A stretch of 64,000 nucleotides of DNA from DSUN01 sp035527715 (GTDB lineage: Bacteria; Planctomycetota; PUPC01; DSUN01): positions 1 through 64,000 of the forward strand of contig DATKZY010000257.1 in the NCBI GenBank assembly GCA_035527715.1, given 5' to 3'. Under the pieces are notes generated by a model. The model saw only the letters and a list, made by a program, of their open reading frames with translations, was not told where the DNA came from and made no database searches. Below, in pieces: positions 9,039-18,366 of the stretch; positions within the stretch are counted from its first letter, which is position 1, and each line of letters starts with the position of its first letter. Both the position numbers and the translations under genes were made by a program.

Positions 9039-11557
9039 GGAGTCTGCTGATAGCGGCCATTGTTGCGTGTACGGCACCCTTTGCGTGCGGAGGCGAAGGG
9101 GACTTTGCCAGCGCCTGGCCGGCCGATGCGGAGCGCGTGTGGCTCGGGCCGCAGTTCTGGGCGAATCGGCTCCAGGACTGGCGGGTCGCCAACGGCCGCA
9201 TCGAGTGCACGACCAGCGGCGGCGACCGCAACGTCCATCTGCTCACCCGCCAGCTCGGCGACGCCCGGGGTGACCTGCGGATGAGCGTCCGCCTCGGCAA
9301 GCTCGGCGAAGCCAGGCCCACGAGCGGCTGGGCCGGCTTCCGCATCGGCGTCAAGGCGGCGCTTCTTGACGACTATCGCTCCCGCGTCTGCCGGGGGAAA
9401 GGTCTGGACGCTGGGGTGACGACCGACGGCCATTTGTTCCTCTTCTCGCCCGAGAAGGCGAGGCCGGGCAACGCCCTGCCGCTGGACGATCTGGAGCTGC
9501 GGCTGAGCGCCGAGCCGAAAGGGGCGACCTATGCCCTCACCCTCGCCGCGCACGACCCGAAGACCGGCGCGGAACTGGCCCGAGTCGCCCTCGACGTCAG
9601 CCCCGAGAGCCTTCTCACAGGAGGGCTGGCCCTCGTGTGCGACCACCGCCCCGACCTGGGCGCCACGCCGCCCGCCAAGAAGGGCAGAGGCCGGCCAGCC
9701 CGCGGCGGCCAGGCACCCGGCGGAAACGTCCGCTTCTGGTTCCGCGACTGGCGGGTCAGCGGCTCCAAGGTCGAGGCACACGACGAACACGCCTTCGGCC
9801 CCATCCTCTGGGCGCAGCACACCCTGAGCAGCGGCGTCCTCAAGATGGCCGCGATGATGGCCCCCATCGGGGGGAAGGACGAGCAGAAGGTTCGCCTCCA
9901 GGTGAAGAGGGGCGAGGCGTGGGCGACCGTCGCCGAGGCGCCCATTGACAAGCTCGCCCGCACCGCCACCTTCCGCGCCGCCGATTGGGACGCCACGAGG
10001 GACACGCCCTATCGCGTGGCGTACACCTTCGAGGGCAAGGAGCACACCTGGGCCGGCACGATCCGCAAGGACCCCGTGGACAAGAATCCGATCGTCGTCG
10101 CCGCCTTCACGGGCAACGCCGACTACGCCTTCCCGAACACCGACCTCGTCGCGAACCTGAAGGTCCACGACCCCGACGTGTTGTTCTTCTCAGGCGACCA
10201 GATCTACGAGAACGTCGGGGGCTACGGCATCGAGCGGCAGCCGCTCGACCGCGCGTGCCTCGACTACCTGCGCAAGTGGTACTTCTTCGGCTGGGCCTTC
10301 GGCGACCTGATGCGCGACCGGCCCGCCATCTCCATCCCCGACGACCACGACGTCTACCAGGGCAACCTCTGGGGCCACGGGGGCCGCAAGACCGACAAGG
10401 ACGACAAGGGCGGCTACATCATGGACGCCGAGTGGGTCAAGACGGTCGAGCGCACACAGACCAGCAACCTGCCCGACCCCTACGACCCGACGCCCATCGA
10501 GCAGGGCATCGGCGTCTACTACTGCCCGATGACCTGCGGCCGTGTGAGCTTCGCTGTGCTCGAGGACCGCAAGTTCAAGAGCGGCCCCAACGGGCTCGTG
10601 CCCAAGACGGCTGGCCGAGCCGACCACGTGACCGACCCGAACTTCGACACCAAGACCGCCGACGTGCCCGGGGCGAAGCTCCTCGGCGATCGCCAGCTCA
10701 AGTTCCTCCGCGACTGGGCCGCCGACTGGCGGGGCGCCGACCTCAAGTGCGCCCTGTCGCAGACTGTCTTCTGCAACGTCGCCACGCTGCACGGCGGCGG
10801 ACTCCAGCGCCTCATCGCCGACTACGACTCGGACGGCTGGCCGCAGACGGGCCGCAACAAGGCCCTGGCCGAGCTGCGCCGCGGCTTCGCCTTGCACATC
10901 GGCGGCGACCAGCACCTCGCCAGCATCGTCCACCACGGCATTGACGACTGGGGCGACGCCGCCTGGTCCTTCTGCGTCCCCTCCATCTGCAACTTCTATC
11001 CCCGTGCCTGGGTGCCGCTGAAGCCGGCCCGCAACTGGAAGGAGGGGATGGTCGAGCACACGGGCGAGTTCCTCGACCCCTTCGGCAACCACATCACCGT
11101 CTGGGCGCATACCAATCCCCGCACGATGGGCAAGGAGCCGGCGAACATCCACGACAAGATGCCCGGCTACGGCATCGTCCGCTTCGACAAGGCCACCCGC
11201 AAGATCACGATCGAGTGCTGGCCCCGCTTTGCCGACCCGCGCGACCCCAAGACGGGCGGGCAGTACGAGGGCTGGCCGAAGAGCATTGACCAGCTCGACA
11301 ACTACGCCCGCAAGCCCGTCGCCTGGCTGCCGACGCTCAAGGTCACGGGCATGGAGAACCCTGTGGTGCAGGTGATTGACGAGGCCGACAACGAGATCGT
11401 CTACACCCTGCGCATCAGGGGTGCGAGCTTCCGCCCGATGGTCTTTCGCGAGGGCGTCTACACCGTCAAGGTCGGCGAGCCGGGCACCGAGCGGATGAAG
11501 GCCCTTACGGGCGTGCGCCCGCAGGCCGCTGCGCCGGCGATCGAGGTGAGGTTCTGA
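9035..11557 (+). CDS. Secreted PhoD-like metallophosphatase
   Basis: An 840-residue protein with a signal peptide (MRSLLIAAIVACTAPFACGG). Residues about 30-250 look like a jelly-roll (LamG/DUF1080-like) module containing a basic Pro/Gly-rich linker. The catalytic domain carries FSGDQIYEN (about 387), IPDDHDVYQGN (about 433) and HIGGDQHLAS (about 621), the metal-binding motifs of PhoD-type alkaline phosphatases/phosphodiesterases that act on phosphodiesters outside the cell. A C-terminal beta-rich region follows. The start codon overlaps the stop of the oxidoreductase gene (ATGA). Confidence 0.85.
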   Translation: MRSLLIAAIVACTAPFACGGEGDFASAWPADAERVWLGPQFWANRLQDWRVANGRIECTTSGGDRNVHLLTRQLGDARGDLRMSVRLGKLGEARPTSGWAGFRIGVKAALLDDYRSRVCRGKGLDAGVTTDGHLFLFSPEKARPGNALPLDDLELRLSAEPKGATYALTLAAHDPKTGAELARVALDVSPESLLTGGLALVCDHRPDLGATPPAKKGRGRPARGGQAPGGNVRFWFRDWRVSGSKVEAHDEHAFGPILWAQHTLSSGVLKMAAMMAPIGGKDEQKVRLQVKRGEAWATVAEAPIDKLARTATFRAADWDATRDTPYRVAYTFEGKEHTWAGTIRKDPVDKNPIVVAAFTGNADYAFPNTDLVANLKVHDPDVLFFSGDQIYENVGGYGIERQPLDRACLDYLRKWYFFGWAFGDLMRDRPAISIPDDHDVYQGNLWGHGGRKTDKDDKGGYIMDAEWVKTVERTQTSNLPDPYDPTPIEQGIGVYYCPMTCGRVSFAVLEDRKFKSGPNGLVPKTAGRADHVTDPNFDTKTADVPGAKLLGDRQLKFLRDWAADWRGADLKCALSQTVFCNVATLHGGGLQRLIADYDSDGWPQTGRNKALAELRRGFALHIGGDQHLASIVHHGIDDWGDAAWSFCVPSICNFYPRAWVPLKPARNWKEGMVEHTGEFLDPFGNHITVWAHTNPRTMGKEPANIHDKMPGYGIVRFDKATRKITIECWPRFADPRDPKTGGQYEGWPKSIDQLDNYARKPVAWLPTLKVTGMENPVVQVIDEADNEIVYTLRIRGASFRPMVFREGVYTVKVGEPGTERMKALTGVRPQAAAPAIEVRF

Positions 11558-11562
11558 GGAGG

Positions 11563-11636
11563 ATGGGACATATGGGACCGATGGGACACATGTGTCCGAC
11601 GGGTCCGATACGTCCCATATGTCCCATTGGTCCCAC
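11563..11636. repeat. Nonamer hairpin repeat, locus A
   Basis: Three 9-nt units of the form ATGGGACNN (11563-11589) are followed by about five 9-nt units of the complementary form NGTCCCANN (up to 11636), giving a long imperfect stem with 9-nt periodicity. It lies between convergent genes and could also terminate transcription. Related loci are at 23661-23735 and 54279-54356. Confidence 0.8.
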
Positions 11637-11644
11637 GCTGCCGG

Positions 11645-12481
11645 CTACACCGTTTCCCACGGGTGCTCGCCTAGTGCCACCCGCAGCGCCAGCGGCCCAA
11701 TGGGGTTGTAGAGCATCGCGTCGGCGGCCAGGTCAATCGTGCAGGTGAGCACGGCGGGGCGGCCCGAGGGGGCCTGGCACGCCACGCTGCCGTCGGGGCG
11801 GTGCACGCGGCTCGTGCACCAGGGCTTCTCGCCGGTCGTGTTGTTTGCCGCCAGGTGGAAGAAGTTCTCGGAGGCCCGCGTGGCCATCGTGGCCGGTGCC
11901 ACGGCTTCCATCACGCGGTTGCGCTTCGGGGAGGCCAGGTAGGACGACGCGAAGACCAGGCGGCAACGCCGCTTGAGATGCTCCCGCCAGATCTCGGGGA
12001 AACGGAAGTCGAAGCAGATGAGCAGGCCGAACTTGACGCCGCCGACCGAATGGGTGACGAGGCGGCGGCCTGGTGCGTAGTAGCGACGGTCGCGGCGCAT
12101 CAGGAAGCACTTGTCGTAGCGCTTCACGATGCGGCCCGTCGGGGCGATGAGATAGAGGCAGTTGAGCGGCTTGCCGCGCGGCTGGCGATGCGTGGAGCCA
12201 AGGATTGTCCACACGCCCAGCTCGACCGCCAGGTCGCGGACGCGACGTGTCTCGTCCTCCAGCACGCCCCACGGAAAGCCGTCGAACGTGGTGAACTGGG
12301 CTCCCGCGTAGCCCGAGAGGGCGGTCTCGGAGAAGTGGACGATCTCCGCTCCGCGTCGCGCGGCGAGGCGCATCTGCCGGCGGATGAAGGCGCCGTTGGC
12401 GCGAATGTCCGCGCTCACCGGAAACTGGCACGTGGCTATCGTCAAGCAGCGCGACTTGCTGATTGTTCTTCTCCTCATCAC
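11645..12481 (-). CDS. Carbon-nitrogen hydrolase (nitrilase superfamily)
   Basis: A 278-residue protein with the complete nitrilase-fold triad: Glu52 in HFSETALSGY, Lys124 in YDKCFLM and Cys156 in LICFDFRFPE. Such enzymes hydrolyse amides, carbamoyl groups or nitriles in the cytoplasm. It begins 3 nt after the end of the oxidoreductase gene and is probably co-transcribed with it. The substrate cannot be read from sequence; an amide or N-carbamoyl group on a sugar-derived compound is a guess from context. Confidence 0.88.
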   Translation of the reverse strand: MMRRRTISKSRCLTIATCQFPVSADIRANGAFIRRQMRLAARRGAEIVHFSETALSGYAGAQFTTFDGFPWGVLEDETRRVRDLAVELGVWTILGSTHRQPRGKPLNCLYLIAPTGRIVKRYDKCFLMRRDRRYYAPGRRLVTHSVGGVKFGLLICFDFRFPEIWREHLKRRCRLVFASSYLASPKRNRVMEAVAPATMATRASENFFHLAANNTTGEKPWCTSRVHRPDGSVACQAPSGRPAVLTCTIDLAADAMLYNPIGPLALRVALGEHPWETV

Positions 12482-12484
12482 GCG

Positions 12485-13459
12485 TCACGGGTCACGCGTC
12501 ACGCACCGCTTCGCCCGAATGGCCATCCTCGTGGGATGCAACTCGTCCTCGAGCGAGAAGGGCATTGTGCCGAGGTTGAGGAGCGATTCCACGTAGAAGT
12601 CGAAGTAGTCCTTGCCGGGGGCCGAGGCGTCAATCGGCCCGAGGTCCCTGTCGCCCACGACCAGGCGGGTGCGGGTGCCGCCGTCGGTGGCCTCGACGAA
12701 GCCGAGGGTGCCGAAGATGCGGAGGTGCTCGTTGCCCCAGCGGCCGAAGCCCTTGGGGTTCAGGTAGTTGGCGACGACGCTGGCCACGCCGCCGTTCTCC
12801 AGCGTCATCATCAGCGAGGCCGCCATCCGCAGGCCGCCATCGGCCACGGGATTGCCCAGCCGAGTCTCGACCGCGAAGATGTCGGCGATCTTCTGCCCCG
12901 CCACGTGCTCGACGAAGCGGAGGGCGTGGACGCTCGCCTGGCCGATGATGCCGCCGTCAACGTCCTCGTCCTGCGGGCGGCGGTCGTGGTAGGGGTAGGA
13001 TTTCTGGGCGAAGACCTGCACGACCGTGCCGATGGTGCCCGCCGCCACCAGGTTGCGCATGGCCAGGTACGGCTGGTCGAAGGCGGTGCCCGCCATCTCG
13101 TGGAACCGCTGGCCCGTGGCCGACACCGCGGCGATCAGGGCGTCGAGGTCCGCCTCGGTCATCGCGCACGGCTTCTCGGCGTAGGCGTGTTTGCCCGCTT
13201 CCATGCACCGGATGGCCTCGGCCGCCTGGTCGCGCCGGCGGGGCGAGCAGAGCGAGACCAGCTCGACCTCCTCATCCTCGATCAACTGGTCGAGCGTGGC
13301 GTAGTGGCGGATGCTGAGGTCGGCCTTCAGGCTCAGCGGCAGGGCCTCGGGCGGGAACGCCGCCGTCGCCACGAGCTGCGCCCAGGGATGCTTCTCCAGG
13401 TGGTGCTGGATCTGGTGCCCGTTGGCGCCGTAGATGCCGACTCTGACTTTATCAGCCAT
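12485..13459 (-). CDS. Gfo/Idh/MocA family oxidoreductase
   Basis: A 324-residue cytoplasmic protein with N-terminal Rossmann motif RVGIYGANGHQ and intact AEKPCAMTEADL (catalytic Lys). The ATG at 13459 has a GGGAGA ribosome site 8 nt upstream. It heads a two-gene minus-strand unit with the nitrilase-family gene and is divergent from the esterase gene at 13557, with overlapping -10 boxes. A substrate such as a sugar, sugar acid or cyclitol is likely from family knowledge. Confidence 0.88.
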   Translation of the reverse strand: MADKVRVGIYGANGHQIQHHLEKHPWAQLVATAAFPPEALPLSLKADLSIRHYATLDQLIEDEEVELVSLCSPRRRDQAAEAIRCMEAGKHAYAEKPCAMTEADLDALIAAVSATGQRFHEMAGTAFDQPYLAMRNLVAAGTIGTVVQVFAQKSYPYHDRRPQDEDVDGGIIGQASVHALRFVEHVAGQKIADIFAVETRLGNPVADGGLRMAASLMMTLENGGVASVVANYLNPKGFGRWGNEHLRIFGTLGFVEATDGGTRTRLVVGDRDLGPIDASAPGKDYFDFYVESLLNLGTMPFSLEDELHPTRMAIRAKRCVTRDP

Positions 13460-13485
13460 CCTGGCTTCTCCCGTTCGATGCGGCC

Positions 13486-13534
13486 TGGAAAAACGCCCGC
13501 CGCCGATTATACTATGGGCAGCTACGATCTGCCA
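13486..13534. promoter_or_regulatory. Overlapping divergent promoters
   Basis: Plus strand: TGGAAA (13486-13491), 16 nt, TATACT (13508-13513) for the gene at 13557. Minus strand: TGGCAG (13529-13534), 17 nt, TATAAT (13506-13511) for the gene at 13459. The two -10 boxes share the same bases, so polymerase cannot occupy both at once. Confidence 0.6.
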
Positions 13535-13556
13535 GAGGGAGTCGAGGAGACGCGAC

Positions 13557-15875
13557 ATGAGAGCGTTCGCGCGGCTGGTGATGGTTGGCGTGGTCGTCTG
13601 TGCCCTGGTGCACGCTGCGCTCGCCGGGGCGTGCACGGCCACGTTCAGGGCGGACAAGCAGGGGACGTTCCCCGAGGCGCTGAAGCTCGACCGCCAGAGC
13701 GGCGCGTTGACGGTGGACCTGTCGGGCATTCCGAAGGACGCGGCCATCTTCCGCGCCGAGCTGGTGTTGAGGCTCGTGACCGGGTTCACGCAACGCTCGC
13801 TGGCGCCGACGAAGGTGCACCCCGAGGGCGAGCCGGAGAGGCCGCTGAAGTTCACCGCCCCGCGCTTCGTGAGCCTCGACGCGTTGGATGCCGTGCAGGC
13901 GGCCCTCAAGGCAGGCAAGCCGCTGGCGCTCAAGGTCGTTTCCACCGCGGCGGGCGTGTCGCACCTCGAAGTGTCCTACGTCGGGGGCAAGCCGAAGGCC
14001 GAGGGCATCCCCGCCGTCACGGGCGTCAAGGCCGCCCATCGCAAGGGGCAGACGCTCATCACGTTCGGCGAGCCGAAGCTCGAGGCCATCCCCGAGTTCA
14101 AGACGGGCGGCGACGTGAAGGCATTCGTCGCCGACTTCGCGAAGAAGCACCCGGGCCTCGGCTTCCGCATCTGGCGGAGCGCCGAGGCGATCACGCCCGA
14201 CACGATTGCCAAGGCCAGCCTCGTCGGCGAATGCGGCTTCTTCAGTTGCTGGAACGCCACCTACCACCAGGGCGACACGGGGAAGAGGCCGCCCGTCCTC
14301 CATCGCGTGAGCGATCTCGGCGAGCCGCTGGCCTGGGGCACGGGCGTCTACGCCCACAACCCCGCCGAGGCGGGCAAAGCCTTCTACGCGGTCAGCGTCG
14401 CCCTCAACGGCGAGGAGGACCTCGCGCAGGTGAGCGGCACCACGGAGCCGGTCGAGGAGGTCGTCGGCCTCGGGGAGCCGGTCCTCCAGTGGATCGAGGA
14501 GCCTGACCCGAAGGACGGCTGGATGTATCGCCGGGGCAAGATCGCCCGCCTGATCTACACGCGCTGGGAGTCGTGGCCGCACTCGTCGGTGCCCAACAAC
14601 CCGATTGACTACCTGGTCGTCCTGCCCCTCGAGCCGAGGCCAGAGAAGCCTGGGAGCGAACCCGAATACAAGACCTATCGCGCCGACCCCGCGCCTGTGG
14701 GGCTGCACCTCCACTGCTGGGGCGGGAGCCTCAACGGCGGCTACGGCTGGTGGTACAACGCCCATCGCGGCACCGTGCTCATCGCGTCGAACCAGATTCC
14801 GTACGACTGGTGGACCGGCTACCACGAGGCGCTCCGCACCGCGAAGAGCTTTGGCGACGGCCACGTCGTGCCCTTCACGATGAACCGCACGTTCGGCTTC
14901 CTCGACTGGGCGGCGAAGCAGCACGCCGAGGCCCCCGAGAAGGTGCGGGCACTCTGGCCTCGGCTTGACCTCACGCGGGTCTTCACCGCCGGCAACTCGA
15001 TGGGCGCCGCGGGCGCGCCCATGTATGCCATCCGCTACGGCGACCGCATCGCCTGGAGCATCGGCTGGGTGGGCATCCACGTGCCCGAGCTGAGCCCCGG
15101 CTTCAAAGGCTCCTACGAGAACAGCTACGGCAAGCGCGACCCCGCCATCACCATGCCCGACGGCAAGACCTCGCCCTGGGACCACTTCAGCGACGTGTGG
15201 TGGCTGCGGCAGAATCCGAAGGCCGAGACGGGCCTCATCATCGCCTCGAACGGCAAGAACGACGGCGGGATCGGCTGGCCGCAGGCCCACCAGTTCGCCC
15301 GCACGCTCCAGGAGACACGGCGGCCGCACATCACCAACTGGGGCCTCGGCGGGCACGGCACCCGCACGATCATCGGCTCGAACTTCGAGCTCGACCTCCG
15401 CACCGACCAGAGCCTCCCCGCCTTCACCAACTGCTCGCTCGACAGCAACATCGGCACGGCCACGCCCAAGTCGAAAGAGCAGATCGAGGCCGAGAAGAAG
15501 CAGCAGCAGGACGAGGTGGCCGCCAAGAAGCGAACCGATGTCGCCGTGGACCCCTACGATGGCGACCCGCAGGGCGCCTACAATGCGTATCTCCGCTGGC
15601 AGACCGACGACATTGTGGACACCGCGGACGCCTGGGAGATCACCGTCATCCTCCTCGACAAGGCGCCCAAGGACACTTGTACCGTGGACCTGACGCCCCG
15701 TCGCCTCCAGGCACTCAAGACCCCCAAGGGCGCCAGGTTCGCCTACACCGTCACCGACGTCAAGGCCGGAAAGGAACTCGCCAAGAGCGAGGCCACGGCC
15801 GACGAATTCGACCTCCTCACCCTCAAGCAAATCCCCCTCGTGAAAGGCCAGAACCGCGTCAAGGTCACCAAGTAG
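13557..15875 (+). CDS. Secreted alpha/beta-hydrolase (putative carbohydrate esterase)
   Basis: A 772-residue protein. The ATG at 13557 is chosen for its GAGGAGA ribosome site and signal peptide (hydrophobic run LVMVGVVVCALVHAALA). The C-terminal half has the serine-hydrolase elbow GNSMGAAG (Ser about 481), GLHLHCWGGS as a likely oxyanion-side strand, and GLGGHGTRT near the expected catalytic His. The N-terminal ~300 residues are beta-rich and unrecognised. A Lys/Glu/Gln-rich helix (about 641-660) precedes the C-terminal domain. It heads a probable operon with an oxidoreductase, UROD-like protein and ADP-ribosylglycohydrolase. Deacylation of a polysaccharide is plausible; the substrate is unknown. 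Confidence 0.75.
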   Translation: MRAFARLVMVGVVVCALVHAALAGACTATFRADKQGTFPEALKLDRQSGALTVDLSGIPKDAAIFRAELVLRLVTGFTQRSLAPTKVHPEGEPERPLKFTAPRFVSLDALDAVQAALKAGKPLALKVVSTAAGVSHLEVSYVGGKPKAEGIPAVTGVKAAHRKGQTLITFGEPKLEAIPEFKTGGDVKAFVADFAKKHPGLGFRIWRSAEAITPDTIAKASLVGECGFFSCWNATYHQGDTGKRPPVLHRVSDLGEPLAWGTGVYAHNPAEAGKAFYAVSVALNGEEDLAQVSGTTEPVEEVVGLGEPVLQWIEEPDPKDGWMYRRGKIARLIYTRWESWPHSSVPNNPIDYLVVLPLEPRPEKPGSEPEYKTYRADPAPVGLHLHCWGGSLNGGYGWWYNAHRGTVLIASNQIPYDWWTGYHEALRTAKSFGDGHVVPFTMNRTFGFLDWAAKQHAEAPEKVRALWPRLDLTRVFTAGNSMGAAGAPMYAIRYGDRIAWSIGWVGIHVPELSPGFKGSYENSYGKRDPAITMPDGKTSPWDHFSDVWWLRQNPKAETGLIIASNGKNDGGIGWPQAHQFARTLQETRRPHITNWGLGGHGTRTIIGSNFELDLRTDQSLPAFTNCSLDSNIGTATPKSKEQIEAEKKQQQDEVAAKKRTDVAVDPYDGDPQGAYNAYLRWQTDDIVDTADAWEITVILLDKAPKDTCTVDLTPRRLQALKTPKGARFAYTVTDVKAGKELAKSEATADEFDLLTLKQIPLVKGQNRVKVTK

Positions 15876-15946
15876 GGACGAGCCAGCACATGACGATCCG
15901 AGCAGAATGCTGCGGAGTCCCAGAACCTGTCAGGAGATCCTTGCAC

Positions 15947-17224
15947 ATGTCCACCAGCGGATTCAGCCGTCGCTCGTTCCTCGGTGCGACCCTTCCTGCC
16001 GCGACATTCACCCTCCTCCCTCGCCATGTCCTCGGCGGGGAGGGGCGGCGGGCGCCGAGCGAGGCGATCACGCGGGCCGTCGTCGGCACGGGCGGCATGG
16101 GGCACGGCCACATCCACACGAATAAGGATGGCGAGCCGCCCGTGACCCTCGCCGTGTGCGACGTGGATAAGAAGCACCTGGCCTCGGCCATCAAGAAGGC
16201 AGGCTCCGGCTGCACGGCCTACACCGACTTCCGCGACATCCTCGACCGCCGCGACATTGACACGGTGGAGATCGCCACGCCGCCCCACTGGCACGCGCTC
16301 ACCTCGATCCACGCCGCGCAGGCGGGATTCGACGTGTTGTGCGAGAAGCCGATGACGCGCTTCATCCGCGAGGGGCAGGCGGTGATTGACGCCATCCACC
16401 GCTACGGCCGCGTCTACCAGATCGGCACCTACGGGCGGTTCGGCTCGACGCATCTGCGGAAGCTCGTCGCCAGCCGCCTCCTCGGCACCCCCCTCACGGT
16501 CCGCGTCGGCGCCCGCACCGGCTACAACTGGAAGGTCCAGGGCTGGAGCGGCCACACGCATCTCGTCCCCCAGCCCGTCCCGCCCGAGCTCGACTACAAC
16601 CTGTGGCTCGGCCCCTCGCCCTGGAAGCCGTATCACCCTCATCGCGTCCACGGCAGCTTCCGCTGCTACTGGGACTACGATGGCGGCGGCCTGGCCGACA
16701 TGGGCCAGCACTACCTCGACCCCATCACCTACTGGCTCGACAAGGACGACACGGACCCCGTGGAGATCGAGGCATACGCCCCGCAGCCGGCTCACGACGA
16801 CGCCGTGCGGCTCTGGGGCCGCGTGACGATGCGCTACGAGGATGGCACGACGCTCATCCTGGAGAGCGGCGAGTGGGGCGAGCCCGAGCCGGGCGACCAC
16901 GCCTTCATCGAGGGGCCGAAGGGCAAGGCGTTCGGCAGCGGTGGCGGCGTCGCCCACACCGACCCGCCCGGCCTGATGGAGCAGGCGGCCCAGACGCCCG
17001 ACCCGCCGCGGATGATCGGCTTCCACGAGGCGGTGCGCACCCGCCGGCAGCCGGGCGGCAGCGCCACGTCGTCGCACCGCGCCTGCTGCCTCATGCACCT
17101 GGCGAACGTCGCCATTCGCACGGGCCGCAAGCTCCGCTACGACCCCGTCGCCCAGACCTTCCCCGGCGACGAGGAGGCGAATCGCCTGGTGGACGTGCCG
17201 ATGCGCGCCCCGTGGCACTTGTGA
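15947..17224 (+). CDS. Tat-exported Gfo/Idh/MocA oxidoreductase
   Basis: A 425-residue protein. The ATG at 15947 follows AGGAG and starts a twin-arginine leader (FSRRSFLGATLPAATF), implying export folded with its nicotinamide cofactor. AVVGTGGMGHGH is the Rossmann loop and VLCEKPMTR supplies the catalytic Lys. WLGPSPWKPYHP is the conserved segment of the large exported Gfo/Idh subfamily of Planctomycetota. It lies 71 nt after the esterase gene and 15 nt before the UROD gene. Confidence 0.9.
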   Translation: MSTSGFSRRSFLGATLPAATFTLLPRHVLGGEGRRAPSEAITRAVVGTGGMGHGHIHTNKDGEPPVTLAVCDVDKKHLASAIKKAGSGCTAYTDFRDILDRRDIDTVEIATPPHWHALTSIHAAQAGFDVLCEKPMTRFIREGQAVIDAIHRYGRVYQIGTYGRFGSTHLRKLVASRLLGTPLTVRVGARTGYNWKVQGWSGHTHLVPQPVPPELDYNLWLGPSPWKPYHPHRVHGSFRCYWDYDGGGLADMGQHYLDPITYWLDKDDTDPVEIEAYAPQPAHDDAVRLWGRVTMRYEDGTTLILESGEWGEPEPGDHAFIEGPKGKAFGSGGGVAHTDPPGLMEQAAQTPDPPRMIGFHEAVRTRRQPGGSATSSHRACCLMHLANVAIRTGRKLRYDPVAQTFPGDEEANRLVDVPMRAPWHL

Positions 17225-17239
17225 GAAGCGACGCCTGCG

Positions 17240-18319
17240 ATGACCGAGCTGGAGCGATTTCGGGCCTGCATGGAATACCAGCCGGTGGACCGTGCGCCGT
17301 TCTGGGACTGGGGGGCGTGGCCGGAGACGATCGAGCGGTGGAAGGCCGAGGGCCTCGATCCCAACCGCCACCCCGCCGCCGTCTGCGACCAGAGGCAGTG
17401 GGTCGGCCACTGGTTCTTCCCAAACCCGCCGTTCGAGCGGAAGGTGGTCTCCGAGGACGCCCGCCACGTGGTCTACGTGAACCACGAGGGCATCCTGATG
17501 ATGGAGCGGCGCGACCAGCCCCATAGCTCGATGCCGCAGTTCCTCAAGTTCCCCGTCGAGACGCGGGAGGACTTCCGCCGCTTCTGGGCCGAGCGGATGC
17601 AGCCCGACCCCGCGGCCCGCATCGGGGCGGACTGGCGGGAGAAGCTCCAGGCGATGCGGGCGCGGCCCGTGCCATTCATCATCATCTCCGACCGCTGGGG
17701 CGGCTTCTTCGGGCCGCTGCGAAACCTGGTCGGCGTCGAGCGCCTCTGCACCCTCTTCTACGACGACCCCGCCTTCGTCGAGGAGATGATGGACGCGGAC
17801 GCCGATTTCATCGTCGCCCTGATGGGGCAGATTCTCGATGTGGTGACGCCCGACGCCTTCGGGCTCTGGGAGGACATGGCCTACAACCGCGCCCCGCTCA
17901 TCTCGCCCGCGATGGTGCGGCGGCACATGCTCCCGCGCTACCGCCGCGTGGCCGACTTCGTACGGTCGAAGGGCGTGAGATACGTCGGCCTCGACAGCGA
18001 TGGGCAGGTGGACTCGCTCATCCCCGTGTGGCTCGACGCGGGGCTGAACTTCCTCTATCCCTTCGAGGTGCAGGCGGGGATGGCCGTGTGCGAGGTGCGC
18101 TGGAAGTATGGCCGCGAGCTTCGGCTCTGGGGCGGGATTGACAAGCGGGCGCTGGCGAGAGGCCCTGCCGCCATTGACGCCGAGCTCCGCCGCGTGTCGC
18201 CGCTCATCGCCGACGGCGGTTACATCCCCCACACCGACCACTCCTGCCCGCCCGACATCCCGTTCGCCAACTACTGCTACTACCTGGAAGCACTCGCAAA
18301 CGCCTGCGGACGTGCTTGA
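17240..18319 (+). CDS. Uroporphyrinogen decarboxylase family protein (non-haem type)
   Basis: A 359-residue cytoplasmic TIM-barrel protein of the UROD/MtaA superfamily; N-terminal MTELERFRACMEYQPVDRAPF is the usual opening of this group. The position of the HxC zinc motif of MtaA-type methyltransferases reads LDSDGQ, so metal binding through that Cys is lost. No tetrapyrrole genes are nearby; instead it follows an exported oxidoreductase and precedes an ADP-ribosylglycohydrolase. A role in sugar-derivative catabolism is inferred from repeated co-occurrence in this window. Confidence 0.85.
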   Translation: MTELERFRACMEYQPVDRAPFWDWGAWPETIERWKAEGLDPNRHPAAVCDQRQWVGHWFFPNPPFERKVVSEDARHVVYVNHEGILMMERRDQPHSSMPQFLKFPVETREDFRRFWAERMQPDPAARIGADWREKLQAMRARPVPFIIISDRWGGFFGPLRNLVGVERLCTLFYDDPAFVEEMMDADADFIVALMGQILDVVTPDAFGLWEDMAYNRAPLISPAMVRRHMLPRYRRVADFVRSKGVRYVGLDSDGQVDSLIPVWLDAGLNFLYPFEVQAGMAVCEVRWKYGRELRLWGGIDKRALARGPAAIDAELRRVSPLIADGGYIPHTDHSCPPDIPFANYCYYLEALANACGRA

Positions 18320-18325
18320 GGTCCC

Positions 18326-18348
18326 GCGTGCAGGTATGCACGCCCTAC
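18326..18348 (+). repeat. GCGTGCA hairpin repeat, copy 1
   Basis: GCGTGCAGGTATGCACGC (7-bp perfect arms, GGTA loop) followed by CCTAC, 18 nt upstream of the ADP-ribosylglycohydrolase start. Identical 23-bp copies occur at 38033-38055 (same strand) and 53865-53887 (opposite strand). Confidence 0.93.
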
Positions 18349-18366
18349 AGCGGAAAGGGGTTGAAC

